Shown piece after piece: positions 1 through 8,242 of a DNA stretch of 34,760 nt. The stretch covers positions 1 to 34,760 of the forward strand of contig JABDPF010000017.1 of NCBI GenBank assembly GCA_013042915.1, written 5' to 3'. The notes under the pieces are model-generated. The model saw nothing but the letters and a program-made list of their open reading frames with translations. It made no database searches and was not told where the DNA came from. The position numbers were made by a program, and so were the translations under genes. This stretch comes from Lysobacterales bacterium. Lineage in GTDB: Bacteria; Pseudomonadota; Gammaproteobacteria; Xanthomonadales; SZUA-36. Every line of letters begins with the position of its first letter. The stretch's first letter is position 1.

Positions 1-434
1 AGCAGCCGGCGGTCGTAATTCAACTGCTTGATTTCGACGTTCATCGCCTCGGTGATTTCCTGCTCCGAGTCGTAGCGCAGCATCAGGAAATTATCCATCT
101 TCCGTTGCTTCTGTTCCTCGGTGTACAGCGGCTTGGGTCGGGGTAGCCCGGACGAGTCGCGGGGCAGTTCGCCGGCCTCCTCGGCCTTAATCTGCTCCTC
201 GTCTCTTTTCTCGGGCTCACGCTGTGGGGTGAGTTTCTGGTTTTCGTCGACGACAATGCCGCGTTCGTTCAGAACGTCGTGGCCGGTGTCCTTGTAGCCG
301 GGTGGCAGGCTCTCGGTGTAGTGCACATTGCCGTCTTCATCGACCCAGCGGTAAACCTGTTCGGCCAGCACGGGTGTGCCTAGCAGGACGAGACAGCAAG
401 CAGCAAACAAGCAGTGTTTAATTCTGTGTTCCAT
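1..434 (-). CDS. DUF4124 domain-containing periplasmic protein (C-terminus cut by window edge)
   Basis: The frame reads leftward from an ATG at 434 and stays open to base 1, so about 144 residues are visible and the C-terminus is missing. The first ~24 residues are a signal peptide (basic start, hydrophobic core, ending in Ala near VLA). Directly after it comes the DUF4124 signature: YRWVDEDGNVHYTESLPPG at about residues 28-46. A charged, Glu/Lys/Pro-rich linker follows. DUF4124 proteins are small exported proteins of gammaproteobacteria with no settled role, so no function is assigned. The start overlaps the 3' end of pyrE by 17 bases, so it is probably the second gene of a pyrE transcript. 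Confidence 0.8.
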   Translation of the reverse strand, partial: MEHRIKHCLFAACCLVLLGTPVLAEQVYRWVDEDGNVHYTESLPPGYKDTGHDVLNERGIVVDENQKLTPQREPEKRDEEQIKAEEAGELPRDSSGLPRPKPLYTEEQKQRKMDNFLMLRYDSEQEITEAMNVEIKQLNYDRRL

Positions 435-1065
435 AACGATCCCTATACGCTTCAATGGCGGCAATGTCGATGTCGGGCTTGCCGCTCGTTTCGAGGTAAG
501 ACAACAAATCCCCCAGGCCAGCGATCGCGATGCAGGGAATACCGTGCTCGGCCTGCACTTCCTGCGCCGCCGATAGCGGGCCGCTTCCCCTTTCCTGACG
601 GTCCAGCGCGATGGCAATGCCGGCGGGCTCGGCCCCGGCGTCGCGGATGATTTCGATGGATTCACGCATCGAGGTTCCGGCCGAGATCACGTCGTCGATC
701 ACCAGCACCCGACCCTTCAGCGGCGCACCGACGATCCGGCCTCCTTCGCCGTGGTCCTTGGCCTCTTTGCGGTTGTAGGCATAAGGAACGTTGAGGTCGT
801 GGTGGTCGTTCAGGGCGATGGCGACTGCGGCAGCCAGGGGAATGCCCTTGTAGGCCGGCCCGAACAGCATGTCGAACGCGCTGCCGGAATCCATGATGGT
901 GTCGGCATAGCAGTTGGCAAGAGCGGAAAGTGACTGGCCGTCGTCGAAACCGCCGGCGTTGAAGAAATAGGGGCTGGTGCGCCCGGACTTGAGCGTGAAG
1001 CGGCCGAACCGGAGATTGCCCTTGGACAGGGCGAGCTCAAAAAACCGGCGCTTGTAGTCCCGCAT
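418..1065 (-). CDS. pyrE: Orotate phosphoribosyltransferase
   Basis: Joins orotate to PRPP to give orotidine 5'-phosphate in pyrimidine synthesis (cytosol). From the ATG at 1065 the protein is 215 residues, close to the 213 of E. coli PyrE, and the N-terminus MRDYKRRFFELAL aligns with the usual MKPYQRQFIEFAL. Visible motifs are FTLKSGRTSPYFFNAG, LLFGPAYKGIPLA, YNRKEAKDHGEGG (the mobile catalytic loop) and the PRPP-binding VLVIDDVISAGTS. The frame is open further upstream to 1218, but that extension is family-foreign and low-complexity. An AAAGGA sequence 12 bases before the ATG could serve it, or the GTG at 1068 or ATG at 1077. Divergent from xth. Confidence 0.95.
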   Translation of the reverse strand: MRDYKRRFFELALSKGNLRFGRFTLKSGRTSPYFFNAGGFDDGQSLSALANCYADTIMDSGSAFDMLFGPAYKGIPLAAAVAIALNDHHDLNVPYAYNRKEAKDHGEGGRIVGAPLKGRVLVIDDVISAGTSMRESIEIIRDAGAEPAGIAIALDRQERGSGPLSAAQEVQAEHGIPCIAIAGLGDLLSYLETSGKPDIDIAAIEAYRDRYGTQN

Positions 1066-1220
1066 CACAGAGTCCATTCCTTTGTCGCCATTGGGCTTCC
1101 ATAGCGCGCGAATTCGAGTGACATCGAGTGTGCAGTTGGCGTTGGCCAGCAGCAAACTCCCTGACGCCGTCAAGCGAAGCCGCCTTCCGCCGGGGGCGGG
1201 AGCGGGGAAGCTGGACACTT

Positions 1221-1229
1221 ATTATGCCA
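1221..1229 (-). promoter_or_regulatory. Probable extended -10 promoter for pyrE
   Basis: On the minus strand the sequence TGGCATAAT matches an extended -10 (TG, one base, then CATAAT, 5 of 6 to TATAAT). No good -35 is visible. It would give a leader of roughly 150 bases before the ATG at 1065. It physically overlaps the candidate -35 region of the divergent xth promoter. Assigned from pattern only. Confidence 0.4.
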
Positions 1230-1253
1230 AATACCACCCGGGTTTGTTATTCT
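1224..1253 (+). promoter_or_regulatory. Candidate promoter for the xth-ampG-mscS transcript
   Basis: A -35-like ATGCCA (1224-1229), an 18-base spacer and a -10 TATTCT (1248-1253) preceded by TG at 1245-1246 make a weak extended -10 promoter. The transcript would start about 30 bases before the xth ATG. Pattern only; the hexamers match 4 of 6 each. Confidence 0.35.
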
Positions 1254-1291
1254 GGCGCGCATTCCGGACCTCGCCCACGGAGCACACAGGG

Positions 1292-2077
1292 ATGCGCATC
1301 ATCACGCTCAACGCCAACGGTATCCGCGCGGCAGCCACTAAAGGCTTCTTCGACTGGATGCATCGACAGGATGCTGATTTCGTCTGTATCCAGGAAACCA
1401 AGGCGCAACACATGCAGCTGAAAGACCGGCACTTCTTTCCGCCCGGTTACCACAGCTACTACCACGACGCGCTGCGAAAAGGGTACAGCGGCGTGGCGAT
1501 ATACAGCCGACACCAGCCGGACCGCGTCCACTACGGGGTGGGTTGGGATGTGATGGATAGCGAAGGCCGCTGGCTGCAGATCGATGTGGGCGATTTGTCG
1601 ATCGTTTCACTATACCTGCCCTCGGGCTCATCGAAGGAAGAGCGTCAGCAGGTGAAATACAAGTGCATGGATTTCCTCAAGCCACGCCTGGCTCGCTGGG
1701 CCGGCGAGGGCCGAGAGTGGGTGATCTGCGGAGACTGGAACATCGCGCACAAGGAGATCGATATCAAGAACTGGCGCGGCAACCTGAAGAACTCCGGGTT
1801 CCTGCCCGAAGAGCGAGCCTGGATGAGTGAATTGTTCGGTGAGGTCGGAATGGTGGACGCGTTTCGCGTCGTCGATCCGCGCGAAGAGCGCTATACCTGG
1901 TGGTCGAATCGCGGCCGTGCCTGGGACAACAACACCGGTTGGCGCATCGATTACCAGGTGACGACACCGGGGCTGGCAGAGCGGACGCAGACGGCGGAGA
2001 TCTACCGCGACGAGCGGTTCTCGGACCACGCCCCCCTGACGATGGACTACGAATACTCCATCCGCGAGCGGTGCTGA
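1292..2077 (+). CDS. xth: Exodeoxyribonuclease III (AP endonuclease, ExoA/XthA family)
   Basis: DNA-repair nuclease that cuts at abasic sites and trims 3' ends. The ATG at 1292 gives 261 residues, the usual size, and starts MRIITLNANGIRAA as the family does; the frame extends upstream but without homology. Active-site residues are visible: N7, E35 (IQETK), D148 and N150 (CGDWNIAH) and the terminal D245-H246 (FSDHAPL). This is the Mg-dependent exonuclease III/APE1 fold. It is followed four bases later by the ampG-like gene, so the two are probably co-transcribed. Its adjacency to pyrE is common in gammaproteobacteria. Confidence 0.93.
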   Translation: MRIITLNANGIRAAATKGFFDWMHRQDADFVCIQETKAQHMQLKDRHFFPPGYHSYYHDALRKGYSGVAIYSRHQPDRVHYGVGWDVMDSEGRWLQIDVGDLSIVSLYLPSGSSKEERQQVKYKCMDFLKPRLARWAGEGREWVICGDWNIAHKEIDIKNWRGNLKNSGFLPEERAWMSELFGEVGMVDAFRVVDPREERYTWWSNRGRAWDNNTGWRIDYQVTTPGLAERTQTAEIYRDERFSDHAPLTMDYEYSIRERC

Positions 2078-2081
2078 TCGC

Positions 2082-3320
2082 TTGACCGACACCCCGAGAC
2101 GGAACTGGAAGGAGATCCTGTTCACCCGCAGGATGCTCGCCTGCGTGTTCCTGGGTTTCACCTCGGGCATGCCGCTCTACGTGCTGTTCCAGTTGGTGCC
2201 GGCCTGGCTGCGCAGCAGCGGCGTCGACCTCGCCACGATCGGCCTGTTTGCGTTGGTCTCTTTGCCCTATACGTGGAAGTTCCTGTGGTCGCCGCTGATG
2301 GACCGCTACCGCCTGCCGTTTCTCGGCCGGCGGCGGGGCTGGGCGCTGATCACGCAGGTAGCGCTGTTGTTCGTGATCGGCATGCTGGGTCACTTCGATC
2401 CCGGCCAGTCGTTGCAGGCGATCGTCTGGCTGGTGTTCGCGGTGGCGCTATTTTCGGCCAGCCAGGACATCGTGATCGACGCCTACCGCAGAGAATTGCT
2501 GGCCGACGACGAACTGGGCACGGGCACGTCGATTTTCATCAATGCCTACCGCCTGTCCTCGCTAGTGCCCGGGTCGCTCGCGCTGATCCTGTCGGACATC
2601 CTGCCTTGGTCCACGGTGTACTGGGTCACCGCGGCCTTCATGCTGGTGGGCATCGTCACCACCCTCAGCATCCGTGAACCCGCGGCAGATTCGATGGGTC
2701 CCGCCACCCTGCGCGAGGCCGTGATCGACCCGTTCCGGGAGTTTTTCACGCGCGGAGGCGTGGCGGCGGGCCTGGCGATACTGGCCTTCATGTTTCTCTA
2801 CAAGCTGGGTGACAACATGGCCACCGCGCTGGCCACGCCGTTCTATCTCGACATGGGGTTCAGCCGAACGGAGATCGGGTCGATTGCCAAGATCGCCGCG
2901 CTGTGGGCTTCGATCGCGGGCTCGATCATCGGCGGCGCGGTTATGTTGAAGCTCAGCATCAACAAGTCACTGTGGATTTTCGGTTTCGTGCAGATGCTCA
3001 CCATTCTCGGCTTTGCCTGGCTCAGCGTGCTGGGGCACAACCCAGCCGCGCTGTTCGTGGTGGTCAGCGCCGAGTACCTGGGCGTGGGCCTCGGCACGGT
3101 GGCGCTTACGGCCTTCATGGCTCGAGAAACCAGCAAGGCATTCACGGCGACGCAGTTCGCGCTGTTCAGCAGCCTGATCGCCGTGCCGCGTACCTTTGCC
3201 AATTCCAGCACCGGCTTTTTGATCGAATGGATGGGCTACACCTCGTTTTTCCTGCTCTGCACCGTGCTGGCGGTACCGGGTATGCTGATGTTGTTCAAGG
3301 CCGCGCCCTGGAACCGTTAG
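2082..3320 (+). CDS. ampG: AmpG-family muropeptide permease (MFS)
   Basis: Inner-membrane permease of the major facilitator superfamily. AmpG imports GlcNAc-anhydro-MurNAc peptides released by cell-wall turnover. The N-terminal region follows E. coli AmpG closely: LGFTSGMP, an ATIGLF stretch, YTWKFLWSPLMDRY and GRRRGWALITQ. At 412 residues with about 12 hydrophobic segments it is shorter than E. coli AmpG (491), lacking the extra C-terminal segments. The start taken is a TTG at 2082, which gives a basic N-terminal tail of family-like length. The ATG at 2133 lies at the edge of the first membrane helix. An exact substrate cannot be read from sequence; other AmpG-like MFS members exist. Confidence 0.82.
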   Translation: MTDTPRRNWKEILFTRRMLACVFLGFTSGMPLYVLFQLVPAWLRSSGVDLATIGLFALVSLPYTWKFLWSPLMDRYRLPFLGRRRGWALITQVALLFVIGMLGHFDPGQSLQAIVWLVFAVALFSASQDIVIDAYRRELLADDELGTGTSIFINAYRLSSLVPGSLALILSDILPWSTVYWVTAAFMLVGIVTTLSIREPAADSMGPATLREAVIDPFREFFTRGGVAAGLAILAFMFLYKLGDNMATALATPFYLDMGFSRTEIGSIAKIAALWASIAGSIIGGAVMLKLSINKSLWIFGFVQMLTILGFAWLSVLGHNPAALFVVVSAEYLGVGLGTVALTAFMARETSKAFTATQFALFSSLIAVPRTFANSSTGFLIEWMGYTSFFLLCTVLAVPGMLMLFKAAPWNR

Positions 3321-3378
3321 TGATTCGGTGCGCCACGGCCCGGTGCTATCATCGTGACGAAAGGGTGAGGAGCGAGTG

Positions 3379-4248
3379 ATGAGCGATTTCGAAAAATACT
3401 GGAACCTGACCCTGGTCACCCTATCCAACGGTGCGACGATCACCGTCGCCCAGGTCGTTTTGACCATTGCCGTTGTCGTCCTTAGCCTGATGGCGATCTG
3501 GTGGCTGCAGCGGCTGCTGGGCCGGCAACTCGCCAAGTCCAACGTCGATCCGAACGTGGCCCAGACCATCCAGCGCGTGGTGTTCTACAGCCTGCTGGTT
3601 TTGGTGTTCATCACGGCGCTTGGACTGCTGCGCATCCCGGTGACCGCGCTGGCATTCATCTCGGGCGCGGTCGCGATCGGCGTGGGGTTTGGCGCCCAGA
3701 ACATCATCAATAACCTGATCAGCGGTTGGATACTGATGTCGGAGCGGCCGGTGCGCATCGGTGACTTCGTGGAAATCGACCAGCACCGCGGTGTGGTCGA
3801 AAGCATCGGCAACCGCTCCACCCGCATCCGGCGAATCGATGGCGTGCATCTGCTGGTGCCCAACTCCCAGATGCTCGAACGCGTGGTGGTCAACTGGACG
3901 CTGGTCGACCGCGATTTCCGAACCTCGGTGCGCGTGGGCGTCGCCTACGGGTCACCGGTTCGGAAGGTTGAGGAACTGCTGCTGAAGGCTGCGGCCGGGC
4001 AGAAAGATGTGCTCGAAAACCCGCCTTCGATCGCAGTGTTCGAAGACTACGGAGACAGCGCACTGGTCTTCGACCTGTTCTTCTGGTCACGCGCCCTGGG
4101 TGAGCGTGAGCTCAGGCTGGTCCGTAGCGACATACGTTTCCGCATCAACGAGTTGTTCAACGACCACGGCATCGTGATCGCCTTTCCGCAGCGCGATGTT
4201 CACCTCTACACCCACGAGCCTGCGGGCAGGGAGAAAAACGCGTCATGA
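3379..4248 (+). CDS. Small-conductance mechanosensitive channel, MscS family
   Basis: Tension-gated inner-membrane channel that releases solutes on hypo-osmotic shock. It has 289 residues, like E. coli MscS (286). Two hydrophobic helices (about residues 20-45 and 70-90) precede the pore helix TM3 with the MscS signature GVGFGAQNIINNLISG. After it come ERPVRIGDFVEID (beta domain) and VHLLVPNSQML. The ATG at 3379 is preceded by GAGGAG six bases away, better spaced than the overlapping GTG at 3376. A 55-base gap separates it from ampG, and its stop overlaps the next gene by four bases (ATGA), implying translational coupling to the ZntB-like transporter. Confidence 0.93.
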   Translation: MSDFEKYWNLTLVTLSNGATITVAQVVLTIAVVVLSLMAIWWLQRLLGRQLAKSNVDPNVAQTIQRVVFYSLLVLVFITALGLLRIPVTALAFISGAVAIGVGFGAQNIINNLISGWILMSERPVRIGDFVEIDQHRGVVESIGNRSTRIRRIDGVHLLVPNSQMLERVVVNWTLVDRDFRTSVRVGVAYGSPVRKVEELLLKAAAGQKDVLENPPSIAVFEDYGDSALVFDLFFWSRALGERELRLVRSDIRFRINELFNDHGIVIAFPQRDVHLYTHEPAGREKNAS

Positions 4249-5111
4249 GTTCTTCCTTCAGTTGGTCACACTACGATTTCTCGAAGGCCGAGGGGATCAA
4301 GCACGTTCGTACCGAGGAGGGCATCAACGAGTTCATGGAAAACGCCCTGCTCGACGAGGACAGTCGACCGCGGGCGCTTGCCACGCTCGAGGGTGTGCTG
4401 GTGATCCTGCGCGGTGTCAACCTGAACCCCGGCTCGGACCTCGAAGACATGATCTCGATTCGCGTATGGGCCCGGCCCGACCGGGTCGTCAGCACGGGGC
4501 GCCGGCGTTTGCGTTCGGTGCAGGCGCTGAAGGAACAGCCCCCGGAGAGCGGCGGCGAGTTCATCTGCCGCCTTGTTGCCGAGTTGGGTGACTACATGGG
4601 GGAGGCGGTTGACCGGCTGGAGGCCAAGCTGGAAGAAGCCGAGGATGACGTCAAGGATTCTCGCACGGTGGCCCGCAACAGTCCCTTCACCGCGCTGAGG
4701 CGGCAGAGCGCGCGGATACGACGTTACCTGGGGCCCCAACGCGAGGCGCTCGAGCAACTCATCAAGGCTCCAAGCGATCTGTTCGACGATCACCAACTGG
4801 CGGGGCTGCGCGAGGAGGGCAATCGCTTGACCCTGATGCTGGAGGACCTCGACCTGGTTCGCGAACGGGCGATGGTGGCGCAGGAAGAATTCCTGGGCAT
4901 TGTCGCGCATGAGCAGAACGCGCGCATGCTGCTGCTGTCGATCGTGGCAGCGGTGTTCCTGCCGTTGTCGTTCGTTACCGGATTGATGGGTATGAACGTC
5001 GCCGGCCTGCCCGGCACCGAGAACCCCAGCGCGTTCCTGATCCTGGCGGGTTTAATGACGCTCCTGGCGGCGGGGATCATGCTGTTGTTCCGTTACCGGA
5101 ACTGGCTTTGA
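4245..5111 (+). CDS. CorA-family divalent cation transporter, ZntB-like
   Basis: Member of the CorA/ZntB family (2-TM-GxN) of homopentameric inner-membrane cation transporters. It has 288 residues, with a large cytoplasmic N-terminal domain and a long helical stalk (about residues 115-230). Two C-terminal membrane helices flank the selectivity signature GMNVAGLPG. GxNxxGxPG is typical of ZntB-type members, while CorA has GMNF with MPEL, so zinc or another divalent ion is more likely than magnesium. The ATG overlaps the mscS stop by four bases. A Zn-specific role is inference from the signature only. Confidence 0.85.
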   Translation: MSSSFSWSHYDFSKAEGIKHVRTEEGINEFMENALLDEDSRPRALATLEGVLVILRGVNLNPGSDLEDMISIRVWARPDRVVSTGRRRLRSVQALKEQPPESGGEFICRLVAELGDYMGEAVDRLEAKLEEAEDDVKDSRTVARNSPFTALRRQSARIRRYLGPQREALEQLIKAPSDLFDDHQLAGLREEGNRLTLMLEDLDLVRERAMVAQEEFLGIVAHEQNARMLLLSIVAAVFLPLSFVTGLMGMNVAGLPGTENPSAFLILAGLMTLLAAGIMLLFRYRNWL

Positions 5112-5189
5112 AGACAGGCGATTGCGAAGGTCAATGTTTTTGATAGGCCCAGGCACGGCACGCACCTGAACGAAGGAGAATCGCACCCC

Positions 5190-7055
5190 ATGAAGGTTCT
5201 TGCGCGCCTCATATTGATTTTTACCTGCATCATGGCGGGCGACAGCCGGGCGGACGAAGAGGTATCGGGCCCGGCCAGCGTCGATGAACTGAAAATCCGC
5301 ATCGCACAATTGCTTGAAGAACATGATGTGCCTTCCGTCGGCATTGCCCTGGTTGACGCCGACGGCGAGGATTGGGTTGGCTCCTTGGGGTTGGCTGACC
5401 GTGAACGTGAAGTCCCGGCGGACGCGGACACGCTGTACCGGATCGGATCGACCTCCAAGATGTTCGTCGCCCTGGCCGTTCTGAGGCTGCTCGAGCAGGG
5501 GCGCCTGTCGCTTGACGACCGGTTGGTCGACCTCGCCCCCGAGATCGAGTTCGAGAACCCCTGGGCCGCGACCGACCCGGTGCGCCTTGTCCACCTGCTG
5601 GAGCACACGACCGGTTGGGATGACATCCACCTGCCGGAATTTGCGCACAACGACCCGACCCCGGTCACGCTTCGGGAGGCCCTGGACTTTCATCCGCACT
5701 CGCGCACCTCGCGCTGGAAGCCGGGCACGCGCATGTCGTATTGCAACGCCGGCCCGCCGGTGGCGGCCTACATCGTCGAAAAGACCACCGGGCTCGATTT
5801 CGAAGAGTACGTACAGTACAACCTGTTTGATCCGCTCGGCATGGAGACAGCCACTTATCGTCTCGACGATGTCGTACGTGAAAAGGGCGCGACCCTCTAT
5901 TCCCGGGGCAAGCCACAGGATTATTGGCACATCAGCAAGCGGCCCTCGGGCGCGATCAATGCATCCCCGCGCGACATGGCGAATTTTCTGGGTCTTTTCC
6001 TGCGCCGGGGTATGGTCGAAGATTGGCCCCTGGTATCCAAGGAATCGCTGGCTCGGATGGAACGGGCCGAATCCACCAACGGCGCCCGGGCCGGGCTCGA
6101 GGTCGGTTACGGCCTGGCCAATTACAGTTCGGTTCACGAGCACTGGATCTACCGGGAGCATGGCGGAGGCGTGCTTGGAGGCCTGACCGAGTTGGCTTAC
6201 CTGCCGGAGGCCGGACTCGGTCATGTCATCATGATCAATTCCGACGACTCGCGCGCCTTCAACGAAATTTCCGATCTCGTGCGGGATTATGAAACAGCTC
6301 ACCTGGCAAAACCTGTCGTCGCCGGCGACGTGGCCCCGACGGCAGCCGGCCGCGTGTTGGAGGGGTATTACTACCCGATCAACCCTCGCCAGCAAATCGG
6401 ATATTTCATCAGCCGTATCTTCAGCATCCAGACCCTGAGGTTCGAGGACCATCGCCTGGCGCGCAAACCCGCGTTCGGGGGTGATCCGGTCTTCTACCTT
6501 CCCCGCGACGACGCCCGTTACGCATCGGAAAAGACCGGTCGGATCAGCCTGGTGGGCACGACCGATCCGCTGGCCGGAGAGGTTGTCCACTATGGCAGCA
6601 CGGTGCTGAAACCGGTCAGCAGCGTCCGGGTTTGGTTGCAATGGGCGATCGCGGGGCTGTGGGGTCTGTTCGTGCTCAGCGCGATCCTGTTCGGCCCGGT
6701 TTGGTTGGTGCGCTGGCTGCTGGGGCGCCTGCCGCCCGGCGGGCCGATCCGCGTCCGTCTGTGGCCATTGCTGGCAGCTCTGAGCGTGGTTGCGTTCCTG
6801 GTGTTGGGCGCTGTTGGCATGATTGACCCCTTCGACCGGCTGGGTTCACCAACGGCCGTGTCGACCGGGTTGTTGATCGCCAGCGTTCTGTTTGTCGTGT
6901 TTTCGGTGCTGGGTGTGCTGTGCGTGTTGGGCACCCGCAACGGCCCGGTCAATCGCGCGGTCTGGTGGCACTCGGCGGCCGCTTCGGCGTTAAACTTGGT
7001 GGTTGCAGCTTACCTGTTCGCCCACGGCATTATCGGGGTCGCCACCTGGGCCTGA
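5190..7055 (+). CDS. Secreted serine hydrolase (class C beta-lactamase/PBP4* family) with C-terminal membrane domain
   Basis: 621 residues. A signal peptide (about 1-21, ending near SRA) is followed by a serine beta-lactamase-like domain. Its nucleophile motif S87-T-S-K90 (SxxK), Y184-C-N186 (YxN) and H324-G-G326 (in place of KTG) are all intact. After a ~150-residue linker the last ~145 residues hold four hydrophobic helices (near 478-505, 518-540, 550-575 and 592-618). The enzyme is therefore probably periplasmic but membrane-anchored at its C-terminus. The family includes D-aminopeptidases, esterases and carboxypeptidases; the substrate cannot be told, and true beta-lactamase activity is not implied. 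GAAGGAGA lies about 11 bases before the ATG. Last gene of the plus-strand run. Confidence 0.85.
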   Translation: MKVLARLILIFTCIMAGDSRADEEVSGPASVDELKIRIAQLLEEHDVPSVGIALVDADGEDWVGSLGLADREREVPADADTLYRIGSTSKMFVALAVLRLLEQGRLSLDDRLVDLAPEIEFENPWAATDPVRLVHLLEHTTGWDDIHLPEFAHNDPTPVTLREALDFHPHSRTSRWKPGTRMSYCNAGPPVAAYIVEKTTGLDFEEYVQYNLFDPLGMETATYRLDDVVREKGATLYSRGKPQDYWHISKRPSGAINASPRDMANFLGLFLRRGMVEDWPLVSKESLARMERAESTNGARAGLEVGYGLANYSSVHEHWIYREHGGGVLGGLTELAYLPEAGLGHVIMINSDDSRAFNEISDLVRDYETAHLAKPVVAGDVAPTAAGRVLEGYYYPINPRQQIGYFISRIFSIQTLRFEDHRLARKPAFGGDPVFYLPRDDARYASEKTGRISLVGTTDPLAGEVVHYGSTVLKPVSSVRVWLQWAIAGLWGLFVLSAILFGPVWLVRWLLGRLPPGGPIRVRLWPLLAALSVVAFLVLGAVGMIDPFDRLGSPTAVSTGLLIASVLFVVFSVLGVLCVLGTRNGPVNRAVWWHSAAASALNLVVAAYLFAHGIIGVATWA

Positions 7056-7085
7056 GGAGTCCGGGCGTTTCGGTGCCATCCGGCA

Positions 7086-7697
7086 TTATTGGCCGAAGGA
7101 AGGGGCGCCTTCTGCCAGGTAGCGGGCCTCGTCGACCGTGTTTTCGCGGCCCAGGATTTGGTTGCGATGGGGAAAACGGCCAAATCGGGCAACGATATCC
7201 CGGTGCTGCCGGGCGTAAGGCAGGAACCCATCGCGAAAGACCGGCAAGTCGGGCGTGTCATCCGCCAGGCCCAGGTACAGCGCAACGCCGGCCTCCTGCC
7301 CGGCCAGGTCCTCGAAGTGTTGCAAGGGCATGTAGAGGAAAGCCCGTTGAACGGGTTGAAGCTGCTTATCCTCGCCGGTTAGCGCCGCGGCCATGCAAAG
7401 TGCTGCCGTGTAGGGGTCTTGCGCAAAGGCCTTTGCCGTTCCGCGGTAGAGATTTCTGGGCAACTGGTCCAGCGCGATCACCATGGCCAGACGGCCCTCC
7501 GGATGTTGCAGCCAGTCGTAGTGCCGACCGGCGGCGCATTCTGTTACCAGGTCAGCGAAGCGCTCGGACAATTCCCCGTCCCGCCGCGTGTCCGCCTTGA
7601 ACCAGAACGCCATGCGCTCTCCGATGCAGGACGGATCTTCCAGCGTTTCGCCGAACCAGACTGAAAACAGTTCGAACCATGGTTGCCCGCGGTTCAC
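7086..7697 (-). CDS. DUF924 family protein
   Basis: 203 residues of all-helical, TPR-like type. Family landmarks are an early FWF (about residue 31), RLAMVIALDQLPRNLYRG (about 69-86), FLYMPLQHFED and RFGRFPHRNQILGR. DUF924 proteins are widespread and functionally uncharacterised. The start is a GTG at 7697 whose last two bases form part of the yccF stop (GTGA overlap), so translation is coupled to yccF. It converges on the serine hydrolase with only 30 bases between stops and no clear terminator. Confidence 0.88.
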   Translation of the reverse strand: MNRGQPWFELFSVWFGETLEDPSCIGERMAFWFKADTRRDGELSERFADLVTECAAGRHYDWLQHPEGRLAMVIALDQLPRNLYRGTAKAFAQDPYTAALCMAAALTGEDKQLQPVQRAFLYMPLQHFEDLAGQEAGVALYLGLADDTPDLPVFRDGFLPYARQHRDIVARFGRFPHRNQILGRENTVDEARYLAEGAPSFGQ

Positions 7698-8071
7698 AGG
7701 CGGTCCCGAACCCGGAAACCGAATGGAATCAGCGCCAAGCGGGTCATCTTCAGGTGCTGGGCCGCGATCGGCAGGCCGATGATGGTTACCGCAAAGATCA
7801 GCGCCAGGGTCAGGTGCAGCAGCGCCAGTTCCAGGCCGGGCAGAATGATCCAGATGACGTTCATCACGATCGCGAGGCAGCCACTGGGCGGATCGACTTC
7901 TCGAATCTCACGCCCGAACGGCGCGATCGCCAATCCGGCCAGCTTGAAACACTGGACGCCGAACGGAATACCGATGATGGTCAGGCACAGCAGGATGGCC
8001 CCCAGCACGTAACCGATCACGACGATAAAACCGCCGAAGACCAGCCAGATGATATTGAGCAACAGATTCAT
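7694..8071 (-). CDS. yccF: YccF family inner-membrane protein
   Basis: 125 residues, almost entirely hydrophobic. Two repeated halves share the family pattern: NIIWLVFGG with TIIGIPFGVQCFKLA in the first half, NVIWIILPG with TIIGLPIAAQHLKM in the second. YccF (DUF307) proteins are small membrane proteins of unknown function. AAGGAG lies nine bases before the ATG. The gene sits downstream of the structured intergenic block at 8153-8407 and is coupled to the DUF924 gene. Confidence 0.9.
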   Translation of the reverse strand: MNLLLNIIWLVFGGFIVVIGYVLGAILLCLTIIGIPFGVQCFKLAGLAIAPFGREIREVDPPSGCLAIVMNVIWIILPGLELALLHLTLALIFAVTIIGLPIAAQHLKMTRLALIPFGFRVRDRL

Positions 8072-8152
8072 GGTCGTAAGCTCCTTGTGCGTGCAATGAC
8101 AGCGTGATTCGATCCACCAGAATCGGATCTTAACCCGGCCGCGGCGCCGTAA

Positions 8153-8231
8153 ACCCCCTTCCCGGGGACGTTCGAGCCATCCCTGAGCACTCTTCGGTCG
8201 TTCCCGTCAACCGAAGCCGCGGGAAGGGGGT
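8153..8231. repeat. Inverted repeat, 12-base perfect arms with nested hairpin
   Basis: Arms ACCCCCTTCCCG (8153-8164) and CGGGAAGGGGGT (8220-8231) are exact reverse complements. Inside, CTTCGGT (8192-8198) and ACCGAAG (8210-8216) form a second 7-base stem with an 11-base loop. It lies about 80 bases upstream of the yccF start. Either strand could fold, and no U-run follows. Confidence 0.7.
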
Positions 8232-8242
8232 ATACGATCCCA

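Noticed and set aside
5052-6641. A ~529-codon open frame antisense to the serine hydrolase gene
   Set aside because: It is a mirror of a GC-rich coding frame, has no recognisable domain, and the sense frame carries a full set of catalytic motifs.
5190-7055. Serine hydrolase as an antibiotic-resistance beta-lactamase
   Set aside because: The motifs define the wider SxxK family, and the long linker and membrane tail are unlike AmpC enzymes; nothing in the sequence shows beta-lactam hydrolysis.
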